DNA from: Phormidesmis priestleyi ULC007
Lineage (GTDB): Bacteria > Cyanobacteriota > Cyanobacteriia > Leptolyngbyales > Leptolyngbyaceae
NCBI RefSeq assembly: GCF_001895925.1
Contig: NZ_MPPI01000002.1
Location: 46,524-91,796 of the forward strand
Reading direction: 5' to 3'
Length of the DNA stretch: 45,273 nt
Made by a program: the position numbers and the translations under genes. Of the stretch, positions 16,508 to 25,837 are shown piece after piece. The notes under the pieces were generated by a model. That model was not told the DNA's origin. It saw only the letters and a program-made list of their open reading frames with translations, and made no database searches. Every line of letters starts with the position of its first letter. Positions within the stretch are counted from its first letter, which is position 1.

Positions 16508-18130
16508 CTACTTTACAAAACGCTGACGGATGCGACCGACGAACATGTCAACTTCGGGTAGTTTGAGGCGACTGGCGATCAGGGCAAAAACGCCCAATCC
16601 AGTCAGAGCAGATAGGCTAAGTTGTCCGATCAGAATCAGTAAACCGTTCGTTCCTAGAAAGTGTTCAGAAGCAAGAAGAGTGCCCCAGCTAGCAAGACCC
16701 GCAAAGACACTTGCGATCGCTAATCCGACCAATGGCAGTGCCCATTCTTTCAACGGTAACCCGTTTAACTTGCGATCGAGAAACCACAACAGCGCAATCA
16801 TTGAAATCACATTCACAGACACCGTTGCCAAGACCAACCCCGGTAAGCCGAGCGGTTTAATCAAAATAAAGTCAAAAAGAGCGTTGAGAAAAATGCTCAC
16901 AATGCTGATGCGAAAGGGTGTATCTCCGTCTCCTAGCGCGTAGAAGACGCGAACCAAGACATCTCGACCGAGATAGACAAACATGCCGATCGCATACGCC
17001 ATCAAAACAACCGCCACCAAATCAGAATCGCTCTGCTGAAATTCACCCCGCTCGTAAACGACTCGCACGATCGGGTTTGCCAACGTAATAATCAGGGCAC
17101 TCATCGGCAACATGGCGATCGCCGTCAACAGCAACCCTTGCCGAATCCGCATTTTCAATTCTGGCCAATCTCTGGGGTCTGCCAATCGAGAAAACACGGG
17201 CAAAAACGGCACCAAAATCACGTTTGAGAGAATGCCCAAAGGAGTCTGCACCAAAAGATTTGCGTAGTCTAGTGCCGAAACCGCTGCCCCCGGATTGGGT
17301 AAAAACGAGGTAAAAAACATATCCGTGTAGACGTTAATTTGCAGCATTCCAGACGCAAACAGGGCAGGAGCCATGACATTCATCACGTCCTTTACGCCCG
17401 GATGCTTGAAGTCAAACCCTAAACGCAGCCGACTCAACCCCGCTTTGTGCTGTGCCCAAACCTGAACCAGCCACTGCAAAATCGTCCCAATGAGCGCCGC
17501 CCACGCTAAGACAATGCCTCCAAGCGCTGCATATTCAGGTTCTCCAATCTTTGGCCCTAGCGTCAGCGCGAGGGCACCCACGCCTGCGATGATCGTCACA
17601 CTTGACAACAAAGGACTCACCGACGGCAACCAATATAAGTCTGCGGCGTTTAGCGTTCCAAACCCGATGCCGATCATGCCTGCAAACCAGACGATCGGAG
17701 CCATAATTCGCAGTTGCTGAATGGCAATCTCTCGAATTTCTAGCCCGTGCGCGGTTTGGTGCAGTCCCGGTGCGATCAGGTCAATGCACTGAGGGGCAAG
17801 CGCCATCAAAGCCAGGGTGATCACAACCAAAACGCCTCCGACCAGCGTCGAAACCGTTTCTACCAAAGGTGCCGATTCTGCTTTATCTCGTTTGGCAAGT
17901 GCGCTGACCATCGCACTGTGAAACGGCCCATTAATTCCGCCTAGCAGGATCAAGAAAAAGCCTGGAATGATACTGGAATATTGGTAGGCACCGTAAGCCG
18001 CTTTTGTGCCAAAGGCAGCCGCGATCGCGACTTGGCGCACCAATCCAAAAACTTTGCTAATCAGAGTGGCGATCGCCACAATTCCAGCAATACCTGCCAG
18101 GGAGCGAGAAGACTTGGGCGATTCAGACAC
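16508..18130 (-). CDS. murJ: Lipid II flippase MurJ
   Basis: 540 residues with about 14 hydrophobic segments. The N-terminus SLAGIAGIVAIATLISKVFGLVRQVAIAAAFG carries the conserved arginine of the MurJ/MviN family, and the loop SGMLQINVYTDMFFTSFLPNPGAVSALDYANLL-like region is typical. It flips undecaprenyl-linked peptidoglycan precursor across the inner membrane. The length is normal. It is the first gene of a minus-strand run with DCC and MEKHL genes. It is worth noting that the nearby uppS remnant belongs to the same lipid-carrier pathway. Confidence 0.93.
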   Translation of the reverse strand: MSESPKSSRSLAGIAGIVAIATLISKVFGLVRQVAIAAAFGTKAAYGAYQYSSIIPGFFLILLGGINGPFHSAMVSALAKRDKAESAPLVETVSTLVGGVLVVITLALMALAPQCIDLIAPGLHQTAHGLEIREIAIQQLRIMAPIVWFAGMIGIGFGTLNAADLYWLPSVSPLLSSVTIIAGVGALALTLGPKIGEPEYAALGGIVLAWAALIGTILQWLVQVWAQHKAGLSRLRLGFDFKHPGVKDVMNVMAPALFASGMLQINVYTDMFFTSFLPNPGAAVSALDYANLLVQTPLGILSNVILVPFLPVFSRLADPRDWPELKMRIRQGLLLTAIAMLPMSALIITLANPIVRVVYERGEFQQSDSDLVAVVLMAYAIGMFVYLGRDVLVRVFYALGDGDTPFRISIVSIFLNALFDFILIKPLGLPGLVLATVSVNVISMIALLWFLDRKLNGLPLKEWALPLVGLAIASVFAGLASWGTLLASEHFLGTNGLLILIGQLSLSALTGLGVFALIASRLKLPEVDMFVGRIRQRFVK

Positions 18131-18257
18131 GAGCGAGTGAGGGATAAATGGCTTCCATTCATTTAATCATCTTTGGTCGGGCATAAAAGGAGACAAGCAG
18201 GCAGAGAAGGAAGCGAGAATAGAATAGCTTTGAGAGTTTAGGAGCGCAAAGACAGTA

Positions 18258-19418
18258 GTGAAGCACCACGTTTTTTCTTGGGTTTTGAGATTGATCACGA
18301 TCGCATTGCTGACTTTGTTAACGGCTTGCAATTTGCCGCAAGTCAGTGCAGAAGATCGGCTATTTTTGCCGCTGTCACTGGAGTTTTCGGGAGCCTACAC
18401 CCTTCCTAAAACCACAGTTAAAGAGACGCTGGTTGGCGGGTTATCGGGATTGACGTACGATCGCAAACAAAATCTTTTCTATGCGGTTTCAGATGATCGT
18501 AGCGATCGTGCCCCCGCTCGTTTCTACACGCTCAAGCTAGAACTCGATTCCACTCATTCCACGATCGCCGAAGTGGTTGTAAAGGATGTCACGATTCTCA
18601 AGCAAGAAGACGGACAGCCTTTTGGAAAGAACACGATCGATCCAGAAGGAATCGCTCTTTCGTCAAGAGACTCGGTTTTTATCTCTAGTGAGGGAGTTAT
18701 TCACGATGGAGTGCTGCCTTTTATCGGAGAATTCGACCTTAAAACAGGACAACTGCGGCGCAAACTTCCCATACCCGAAGCGTTTTTGCCCGATCCCGAC
18801 CATCCACTTCAGCCGCGAGGCGTGCAAGATAATCTGGCGTTTGAGTCGTTGACGCTCAATGCACAAGCAGCCAGCATGAAAGGCTCAGAGCCATTTCGAC
18901 TGTTTACTGCAACCGAGTCTTCACTGGCACAAGATCAAGATTTGTCAGATTTAAAGCAAGGGGCAAAAAATCGCTTCCTACACTATTTAATTGAGAACGA
19001 TCGTGCCACTCTGATTTCAGAACATCTCTATCAGCTAGATCCCAAACCCGCTTACGCCTTTGATCAAGGACTCTGCGAAATGCTGGCGATCGACCAAGCA
19101 GGGCACTTTCTCAGCTTAGAGCGATCGTTTGGGATGCAAGGCTTCCAAATCAAAATTTTTCAAGCAGCGAGCGGAGGAGCGACCGATATTTCGACGATCG
19201 AAAGTTTGCGCGGCTCAAAAAGTATCGCGCCTATTAGAAAAAGATTGGTGATGGACTTAAACGATTTAGACCTTTCGTTAGATAATCTGGAAGGAATGAC
19301 GCTCGGCCCTCTTTTCCCAGATGGTTCTCAAAGCCTCGTGATTGTTAGCGATGATAATTTTAATAACCTCACGCAGGTTACCCAATTTTTGCTCTTTAAA
19401 CTAAACGGAAAGCGGTAA
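18258..19418 (+). CDS. Phytase-like/esterase-like lipoprotein
   Basis: 386 residues starting at GTG 18258, with GGAG about a dozen bases upstream. The N-terminus is a lipoprotein signal ending LLTLLTAC, with C24 as the lipidated cysteine. The mature part is the phytase-like beta-propeller family: GGLSGLTYDRKQNLFYAVSDD, IDPEGIAL, SLERSF and NLEGMTLGP recur in order. Such proteins bind or hydrolyse phosphoesters outside the cytoplasm; the substrate is unknown. It stands alone, with a dispersed hairpin repeat 54 bases after its stop. Confidence 0.85.
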   Translation: MKHHVFSWVLRLITIALLTLLTACNLPQVSAEDRLFLPLSLEFSGAYTLPKTTVKETLVGGLSGLTYDRKQNLFYAVSDDRSDRAPARFYTLKLELDSTHSTIAEVVVKDVTILKQEDGQPFGKNTIDPEGIALSSRDSVFISSEGVIHDGVLPFIGEFDLKTGQLRRKLPIPEAFLPDPDHPLQPRGVQDNLAFESLTLNAQAASMKGSEPFRLFTATESSLAQDQDLSDLKQGAKNRFLHYLIENDRATLISEHLYQLDPKPAYAFDQGLCEMLAIDQAGHFLSLERSFGMQGFQIKIFQAASGGATDISTIESLRGSKSIAPIRKRLVMDLNDLDLSLDNLEGMTLGPLFPDGSQSLVIVSDDNFNNLTQVTQFLLFKLNGKR

Positions 19419-19431
19419 TTTCAAGTCTTAG

Positions 19432-19508
19432 GGTCGTAGATTAAATGATATCCGTCACTCGCAACGCTAATGGGCACGGCAGTGCCATGCCCTTACAAAT
19501 TCACGATT
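19432..19508. repeat. Dispersed hairpin repeat, copy 2 (near full length)
   Basis: The core at 19472-19492 has arms GGGCACGGCA and TGCCATGCCC around one G. The left end GGTCGTAGATTAAAT (19432-19446) and right end AAATTCACGATTC resemble the terminal inverted repeats of the copy at 29557-29638. It lies between the phytase-like and bilin lyase genes. Confidence 0.75.
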
Positions 19509-19572
19509 CTTAGAATATTTGTCAGACGCTTTCGACCTTCCTACCCTGTTATTTAGCAACCCGATTTGATTC

Positions 19573-20163
19573 ATGAGCCATTCCACCGACATTGCCTCTC
19601 TGCTTCGCCTAATGTCAGCCGATTTTAGCAATCAAGAACAAGCGTTTGAAAATCCGCCCTTTTACGCTCACATTCGTGTTTGCATGCGTCCTTTGCCGAT
19701 CGAGCTACTGTCGGAACCCAGTCTTTTTCTAGAACAAGCTCACGACTATACGCTCAACGACCCTTATCGGATACGTGTCCTAAAATTCGTCGAAAAAGAT
19801 GGATACATTGAAATTGAGCATTACCAGGTTCGCGACGAAGCCAAATTTTATGGTGCGGCCCGCGATATCAATCTTCTGCAAACCCTAACGATCGACCAGC
19901 TTGAGAAAATGTCTGGCTGTAGCATGATCGTCGAATGGACAGGGCAAAGCTTTAAAGGACGAGTTGAGCCAGGAAAAGCGTGTCTCATCGTCCGTAAAGG
20001 TCAGAGCACTTATCTAGACAGCGAATTTGAGATAGACGACCAAAGATTGATCAGCCTTGATCGCGGCAGAGATCCCGAAACTGATGAACTAGTTTGGGGT
20101 TCTGTAGCCGGGCCGTTCCATTTTGTGCGCCGAGCAAGCTTCGCGGATGAAGTGAAAGCTTAG
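19573..20163 (+). CDS. CpcT/CpeT family chromophore lyase
   Basis: 196 residues. The sequence matches the CpcT/CpeT lyase family: DIASLLRLMSADFSNQEQAFENPPFYAHIRV at the start, YRIRVLKF, the CSMIVEW strand, and RGRDPETDELVWGSVAGPFHF at the end. These lyases attach phycocyanobilin (CpcT, beta Cys-153 of phycocyanin) or phycoerythrobilin (CpeT) to phycobiliproteins in the cytoplasm. Which phycobiliprotein it serves is not decidable, and no phycobilisome genes are nearby. The length is normal. Confidence 0.88.
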   Translation: MSHSTDIASLLRLMSADFSNQEQAFENPPFYAHIRVCMRPLPIELLSEPSLFLEQAHDYTLNDPYRIRVLKFVEKDGYIEIEHYQVRDEAKFYGAARDINLLQTLTIDQLEKMSGCSMIVEWTGQSFKGRVEPGKACLIVRKGQSTYLDSEFEIDDQRLISLDRGRDPETDELVWGSVAGPFHFVRRASFADEVKA

Positions 20164-20203
20164 GAGGGTGAATTAGATAATATCGGTTCCTTGCAATGTC
20201 AAT

Positions 20204-20224
20204 GGGCACGGCAGTGCCATGCCC
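20204..20224. repeat. Dispersed hairpin repeat, copy 3 (core)
   Basis: Same 21-base core as the other copies (arms GGGCACGGCA and TGCCATGCCC), preceded by CAAT as in copies 1 and 4. The outer ends are degenerate. It sits 40 bases after the bilin lyase stop and about 106 bases before sqdB. Confidence 0.75.
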
Positions 20225-20318
20225 ATCCACAGATTCGAGTCTTAATCTGGATCTCAATTCGCAAAACTCCTATCCCACAGCGTCACCAAACCTGGTAAAT
20301 TTGGCAAAGTATTCGTGA

Positions 20319-21482
<1,164 letters not shown>

Positions 21483-21501
21483 GTTACCCAATCAGTTGAG
21501 T

Positions 21502-21786
21502 ATGAATCGAACTCTGGTTTTGCTAACACTCACGATCGCACCAGGCTTAGGTGCCATTATACTCAGTGCCTTCTTTCTGTTTTCCGAATGGGCAGCGCTA
21601 GATAAGAGCTATCAAAACTATGCAAAACTGGCAGCAACAAACGCAAGTGTGAAAGAGCTAGCGATCGCAGAGTCAGCAGAAATGCGACATCGGCTCAATT
21701 GTTTTGCTGAAGGGATTGGTGTTTTGTTAGGAGGTGTAATCTTCGCGATCGGAGTTCATGGAATCTGTACGCTTCCTAAAAATTGA
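21502..21786 (+). CDS. Small two-helix membrane protein between sqdB and sqdX
   Basis: About 94 residues from ATG 21502 (a TTG at 21496 is two codons earlier). Two hydrophobic segments are separated by a soluble helical stretch: LVLLTLTIAPGLGAIILSAF near the start, and GIGVLLGGVIFAIGVHGI near the end. No family was recognised. It begins 19 bases after the sqdB stop and ends 41 bases before sqdX, so it is probably part of the sulfolipid transcript. A membrane role alongside SqdX is inference. Confidence 0.75.
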   Translation: MNRTLVLLTLTIAPGLGAIILSAFFLFSEWAALDKSYQNYAKLAATNASVKELAIAESAEMRHRLNCFAEGIGVLLGGVIFAIGVHGICTLPKN

Positions 21787-21827
21787 TTATCTTTGCGTAA
21801 CCTTTCATACCCTTCACTTCCCTGTTT

Positions 21828-22961
21828 ATGCGAATCGCTCTATTCACTGAGACGTTTCTACCCAAAGTTGACGGCATTGTGACTCGATTGCGTCATACCG
21901 TTGACCATCTTCAACGCTTGGGAGATCAAGTCCTGATTTTCTCTCCCGACGGTGGACTAACCGAGCATAAAGGAGCCAAAATCTATGGGGTATCTGGGTT
22001 TCCACTGCCAATGTATCCAGAGTTAAAGCTAGCGCTGCCTCGCCCCGCGATCGGAGAAGAACTTTCGCGCTTTAAACCCGATATTATTCACGTCGTTAAT
22101 CCTGCCATTCTCGGTCTAGCTGGGTTGTTTTATGGCAAAACTCTCAACATTCCGATCGTCGCCTCTTATCACACTCACCTCCCCGAATATCTTCAGCACT
22201 ATGGGTTAGGAGCCTTAGAAGGGCTGCTTTGGGAGTTACTCAAAGCGGGGCACAATCAGGCAGAGCTAAATCTGTGTACCTCAACCGTAATGGTGCAAAC
22301 CCTCACTGATCATGGAATCGAGCGAGTTGATTTGTGGCAGCGCGGCGTTGACACTGAAACGTTTCAGCCCGATCTCGCTAGCCTAGAAATGCGAAATCGG
22401 CTAAGTCAGGGACACCCAGAAGATCCGCTATTGCTCTATGTGGGTCGCCTCGGTGCCGAAAAAGAAATCGATCGCATCAAGCCAATCCTAGAAGCCATTC
22501 CCAACGCTAGACTGGCACTCGTGGGTGACGGGCCAAATCGTCAAACCTTAGAAAAATATTTTGCAGAAACCCGCACTCATTTTGTGGGCTATCTGGGCGG
22601 TCAAGAATTAGCGTCTGCCTTTGCCTCTGCTGATGCGTTTGTCTTCCCTTCACGAACTGAAACGCTGGGGTTAGTTTTGTTAGAAGCGATGGCGGCAGGG
22701 TGCCCAGTGGTGGCGGCTCGATCGGGCGGCATTCCTGACATTGTAGAAGATGGGGTCAACGGCTATTTATTTGATCCAACTGACGACTGGGGCGCGATCG
22801 CAGCAACCCAACGCCTTCTATCTAGTCAAGAAGAACGCGAAACTCTGCGTCGCAATGCCCGCCAAGAAGCCGAACGCTGGAGTTGGGCAGCCGCGACCCG
22901 TCAACTACAAAGTTATTATCGACGGGTGGTTGCTAGACGACCGCTCTCGATCGCAACATGA
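21828..22961 (+). CDS. sqdX: Sulfoquinovosyltransferase SqdX
   Basis: 377 residues, GT-B fold, family GT4. The N-terminus RIALFTETFLPKVDGIVTRL and the acceptor-side SYHTHLPEYLQHYGLG are typical of SqdX. The C-terminal domain has FPSRTETLGLVLLEAMAAGCPVVAARSGG with the E-x7-E motif that binds the nucleotide sugar. It transfers sulfoquinovose from UDP-sulfoquinovose to diacylglycerol at the membrane, completing SQDG. It sits with sqdB as in most cyanobacteria. Confidence 0.94.
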   Translation: MRIALFTETFLPKVDGIVTRLRHTVDHLQRLGDQVLIFSPDGGLTEHKGAKIYGVSGFPLPMYPELKLALPRPAIGEELSRFKPDIIHVVNPAILGLAGLFYGKTLNIPIVASYHTHLPEYLQHYGLGALEGLLWELLKAGHNQAELNLCTSTVMVQTLTDHGIERVDLWQRGVDTETFQPDLASLEMRNRLSQGHPEDPLLLYVGRLGAEKEIDRIKPILEAIPNARLALVGDGPNRQTLEKYFAETRTHFVGYLGGQELASAFASADAFVFPSRTETLGLVLLEAMAAGCPVVAARSGGIPDIVEDGVNGYLFDPTDDWGAIAATQRLLSSQEERETLRRNARQEAERWSWAAATRQLQSYYRRVVARRPLSIAT

Positions 22962-22993
22962 CATCTGTAGCCTAAGCGACTCAACCATTCTGT

Positions 22994-23254
22994 TTAGATA
23001 GCTGCATCTCCACCTTCTTGAGTCGGAGTGCTGCCGATGCCAAGCTGCTTCTTGCTTCTCTTGAGTTGTTTCCAAAGAGATTTAATTTCTCGATAAGACT
23101 CTTCGGGGGTCAGCTTGCCGCCAGTCTCTAAGCAGCAAATATAGGTAATGCGCTGAGAAAACTCCTGTAAGTTTGCATTAAAAACTAGGTTCTCAGGCTT
23201 AACCTCACCCCGATAGCGGCTGCGGGGATGCAAAAAGTCGAATTGATTAGCCAT
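22994..23254 (-). CDS. Small conserved cyanobacterial protein
   Basis: 86 residues starting after a good GGAG site at ATG 23254. It begins NQFDFLHPRSRYRGEVKPENLVFNANLQEF and continues with QRITYICCLETGGKLTPEESY and WKQLKRSKKQL, a helical, basic-ended protein. I recall this sequence type as a small cyanobacterial family (DUF7219-like), but the name is uncertain and no function is known. It is convergent with sqdX and has its own promoter region (23255-23466). Confidence 0.75.
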   Translation of the reverse strand: MANQFDFLHPRSRYRGEVKPENLVFNANLQEFSQRITYICCLETGGKLTPEESYREIKSLWKQLKRSKKQLGIGSTPTQEGGDAAI

Positions 23255-23466
23255 TTTTTATCTCCTTATTAAAAAGCGTCCTTGTACAGAGCATCGCCGT
23301 CTGTGCTTTCCTCTAGCGTTGGGGAACTTTGCAGAACTTCTGACTTCTAGAAATCTCGCCGCTCGATCGCAGAGACTCTTAGCAACTCATAAGAAACGTT
23401 CCTATCTTAACGACTAGTTAACCAAATGTTAATGTGATTAAGAAAGATTGTTAGTATTCGATTTGA

Positions 23467-24192
23467 CTAACGCAGTTCTCGCACATCTGCCAAAGCATCT
23501 CGCCGCAGTCGTTCAGCAATTCTAAATAGCTCCTGTCCTGTATGGAGATGACGATCGTCGTAATTATTGGTGAAATATTCTAGCTCTTCGATGCCATCAG
23601 AGACTTGATTGAGGCAATGGTAGAGATTGGCAGCAGCCTTTGCTGCGATTGGAGGATTAGGCAAAGAACGCAAAACCGTCTGAGCTTTGCTCAGGGCTTT
23701 GTGACAATCTTCAATATATGCCTGAAATGCCTCCATCAACCGATCGTCAAACGGGTCAGCAGAAAGTTCTTTCATTTGAGCCTTAAAAGGGCGCAAAATC
23801 AGATTTATCTGTCGATTGATTGGCGTGTAAACTCGATTCAGCCATAGCTTAAGCTGACTATCAACATCTTGTTCGGCTTGGCGCTGCTGACGATAGAATT
23901 CTTGGGCGGCTGCGGTGCGCTTTTGGCGATCGCTGGCGCTCTCACCCACAACCTCTTCTGCTTCTAGGTCTAGCGCATATTGAAGCTGATAGTCATAAGA
24001 GCGGCGACTTTGCGGATCACCCAACACTTCATAAGCTTGATTAATTCGAGTAATCTTGTCGTGGTTTGCGGCTTCTTGATTGACATCTGGGTGAAACCGC
24101 TTTGCCATCCGCCGATAGGCTTTCTTAATCTCCGCTTGAGATGCGTTTGGCTCAACGTCTAACGTTTGATAATAACTAGATGGATGTGGCAT
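23467..24192 (-). CDS. DnaJ-domain protein
   Basis: 241 residues. The N-terminal J domain (about 5-70) reads YYQTLDVEPNASQAEIKKAYRRMAKRFHPDVN with the HPD motif, followed by RINQAYEVLGDPQSRRSYDY. There is no Gly/Phe region, zinc-finger or DnaJ C-terminal client domain, so it is a J-only (type III) protein. The rest is helical and charged with no membrane segment. It would direct DnaK to a specific client; the client is unknown. A second J protein is at 12285-12914, but the two share only the J domain. Confidence 0.87.
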   Translation of the reverse strand: MPHPSSYYQTLDVEPNASQAEIKKAYRRMAKRFHPDVNQEAANHDKITRINQAYEVLGDPQSRRSYDYQLQYALDLEAEEVVGESASDRQKRTAAAQEFYRQQRQAEQDVDSQLKLWLNRVYTPINRQINLILRPFKAQMKELSADPFDDRLMEAFQAYIEDCHKALSKAQTVLRSLPNPPIAAKAAANLYHCLNQVSDGIEELEYFTNNYDDRHLHTGQELFRIAERLRRDALADVRELR

Positions 24193-24270
24193 GGTGCCAT
24201 TTTAAAGGGATGAGGGGTCAAGGGTGAAGAGTAAGCAGTAAAAAACTTCCCATTCAACCTTCACTCTTCC

Positions 24271-25230
24271 TTAACCTTCTCTAGACATCGCGAGTTCTGG
24301 GTCTTGAAAAAGGGCAGTGCTGAGATAACGCTCACCAAAGCTGGGTTGAATCATCACGATCAGCTTGCCTGCATTTTCGGGACGTTTGCCGACTACGATC
24401 GCGGCTTTCAACGCGGCTCCGCTAGAGATCCCAGAAAGCAACCCTTCTTCGCGGGCAAGGCGACGACCATAAGCGATCGCATCATCGTCGCTAACGGCAA
24501 TCACTTCATCGATTAAGCTCACGTTTAAAACTGGAGGAATAAAGCCCGCACCGATGCCTTGAATTTTGTGAGCACCCGGACGACCACCTGACAAAACGGG
24601 GCTAGTAGCAGGTTCAACTGCGATCGCCTGAAATGAGGGCTTGCGCTGTTTTAACACCTCTGCAACGCCCGTAATAGTGCCACCCGTGCCAATGCCCGCG
24701 ACCACAAAATCGACCTGTCCGTTGGTGTCTTGCCAAATCTCCTCGGCGGTGGTTTCCCGATGCACTTGCGGGTTAGCTGGGTTGCGAAACTGTTGCAGCA
24801 TATAGGCATGAGGCGTTGAGTCTACAATTTTTTGCGCTCGTTGAATGCAGCCCGCCATTCCCTCAATGCCAGGGGTTAGCTCTAGTTCGGCTCCATAGGC
24901 ACGCAGCATCGCTCGTCGCTCAGAACTCATGGTTTCAGGCATGGTTAAGATCAAGCGATAGCCTTTGGCTGCTGCCGCCATCGCTAGGGCAATTCCAGTA
25001 TTTCCTGAAGTTGGCTCTACCAAAACCGTTTTTTCTGGTTGGATCAAGCCTTCGCGCTCTGCGGCATTGATCATGCTGATGCCGATGCGGTCTTTCACCG
25101 AAGCAGAGGGATTCATGCCCTCTAGCTTGACCACAATTTGGGCGACACAGCCATCGGCTTGCGGAATTCGGTTTAGCTGCACTAGAGGAGTGCGACCGAT
25201 CAGTTCAGTTACATTTTGGGCAATACGCAT
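24271..25230 (-). CDS. cysK: Cysteine synthase A (O-acetylserine sulfhydrylase)
   Basis: 319 residues, PLP enzyme. The PLP lysine is K46 in [11 protein letters not shown], the phosphate-binding loop SGNTG is at 75-79, and [11 protein letters not shown] follows. It joins O-acetylserine and sulfide to make cysteine in the cytoplasm. It follows the Rrf2 regulator gene by 12 bases on the same strand, implying an rrf2-cysK operon. The sequence is complete and typical in length. Confidence 0.94.
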   Translation of the reverse strand: MRIAQNVTELIGRTPLVQLNRIPQADGCVAQIVVKLEGMNPSASVKDRIGISMINAAEREGLIQPEKTVLVEPTSGNTGIALAMAAAAKGYRLILTMPETMSSERRAMLRAYGAELELTPGIEGMAGCIQRAQKIVDSTPHAYMLQQFRNPANPQVHRETTAEEIWQDTNGQVDFVVAGIGTGGTITGVAEVLKQRKPSFQAIAVEPATSPVLSGGRPGAHKIQGIGAGFIPPVLNVSLIDEVIAVSDDDAIAYGRRLAREEGLLSGISSGAALKAAIVVGKRPENAGKLIVMIQPSFGERYLSTALFQDPELAMSREG

Positions 25231-25242
25231 GGCGAGAAGAGG

Positions 25243-25698
25243 TTAGATGTAATACATAAAATCGAGTTGCTGTCGAGAGTCGCGACGATCGCGCAAATCT
25301 TGCAAAGTATATTTTTGCAGAATTTCATTTGCGGCGTGATGGGCTTCTTGCCAGATCTCAAGAATAACGGCACCTTCTACCGTTTTATCATTTTGGGTGT
25401 CGTTGTCTTGATCTTTGGGTTGATTTTCTAACCCATCTAGACAAATGATCACATCTAAAATATTGATCTTCCAAGGTTCGCGGGCTAACGTGTAGCCGCC
25501 TTTTGCCCCGCGCTGAGAGCGAATGATGCCGCCGCGTCTGAGAGTTGCCAGCAGTTGTTCTAGATAGCGATCGGGAATGTTTTGTTGAGCTGCAATCTGC
25601 CGAATTTGCAAGGGTTCGCCCGTGTCATAATGAGCCGCCAGTTCTATCAATGCTAGAAGGGCGTACTCGCTCTTACAAGAAAGTTCCACGGATAACAT
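25243..25698 (-). CDS. Rrf2 family transcriptional regulator
   Basis: 151 residues from ATG 25698. A winged-helix domain reads MLSVELSCKSEYALLALIEL at the start, QIRQIAAQQNIPDRYLEQLLATLRRGGIIRSQRGAKGGYTLA, then the dimer helix. The three clustered cysteines that hold the Fe-S cluster in IscR are missing (only ICLDG has one), so it looks more like CymR. In Bacillus, CymR controls cysteine genes and is bound by CysK. A GTG start at 25761 would extend it through a likely promoter and is rejected. It is the first gene of a probable operon with cysK. Confidence 0.87.
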   Translation of the reverse strand: MLSVELSCKSEYALLALIELAAHYDTGEPLQIRQIAAQQNIPDRYLEQLLATLRRGGIIRSQRGAKGGYTLAREPWKINILDVIICLDGLENQPKDQDNDTQNDKTVEGAVILEIWQEAHHAANEILQKYTLQDLRDRRDSRQQLDFMYYI

Positions 25699-25741
25699 CA
25701 CAGGGTAGGAGAGCGGTTCTGTTGGCAAGACCAACTCTTTT

Positions 25742-25751
25742 AGTATACCCC
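25742..25751 (-). promoter_or_regulatory. Candidate promoter/operator GGGGTATACT before rrf2-cysK
   Basis: On the minus strand GGGGTATACT lies 44 bases before the ATG at 25698; TATACT resembles a -10 element. The same ten bases occur before the porin gene (27717-27726), also on the minus strand. CCCC and GGGG stretches around it form an imperfect inverted repeat. If it is a -10, the GTG start at 25761 is excluded. Confidence 0.35.
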
Positions 25752-25787
25752 GGTTTTCCACTGGGGTTTAGTAGATTTGTCAACACC

Positions 25788-25814
25788 AAAAAAGCCCCGC
25801 ACGAGGCAGGGCTT
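25788..25814 (-). terminator. Intrinsic terminator of the porin gene
   Basis: On the minus strand the RNA would fold AAGCCCTGC (stem) CTCGT (loop) GCGGGGCTT (stem, one G-U pair) followed by a run of T. It starts 24 bases after the porin stop codon at 25838. This is a standard Rho-independent terminator. Confidence 0.88.
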
Positions 25815-25837
25815 AAAATTCAGCTTAACTAAGAGGC

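Noticed and set aside
24218-24270. Stem-loop downstream of cysK around GAAGAGT / ACTCTTC
   Set aside because: Only seven bases pair, with a long loop and no U-run in the right place; not enough to call a terminator.
25698-25761. GTG start for the Rrf2 regulator at 25761
   Set aside because: The extra 21 residues are not like Rrf2 proteins and the stretch contains the GGGGTATACT element, more likely a promoter; ATG 25698 begins exactly at the conserved N-terminus.
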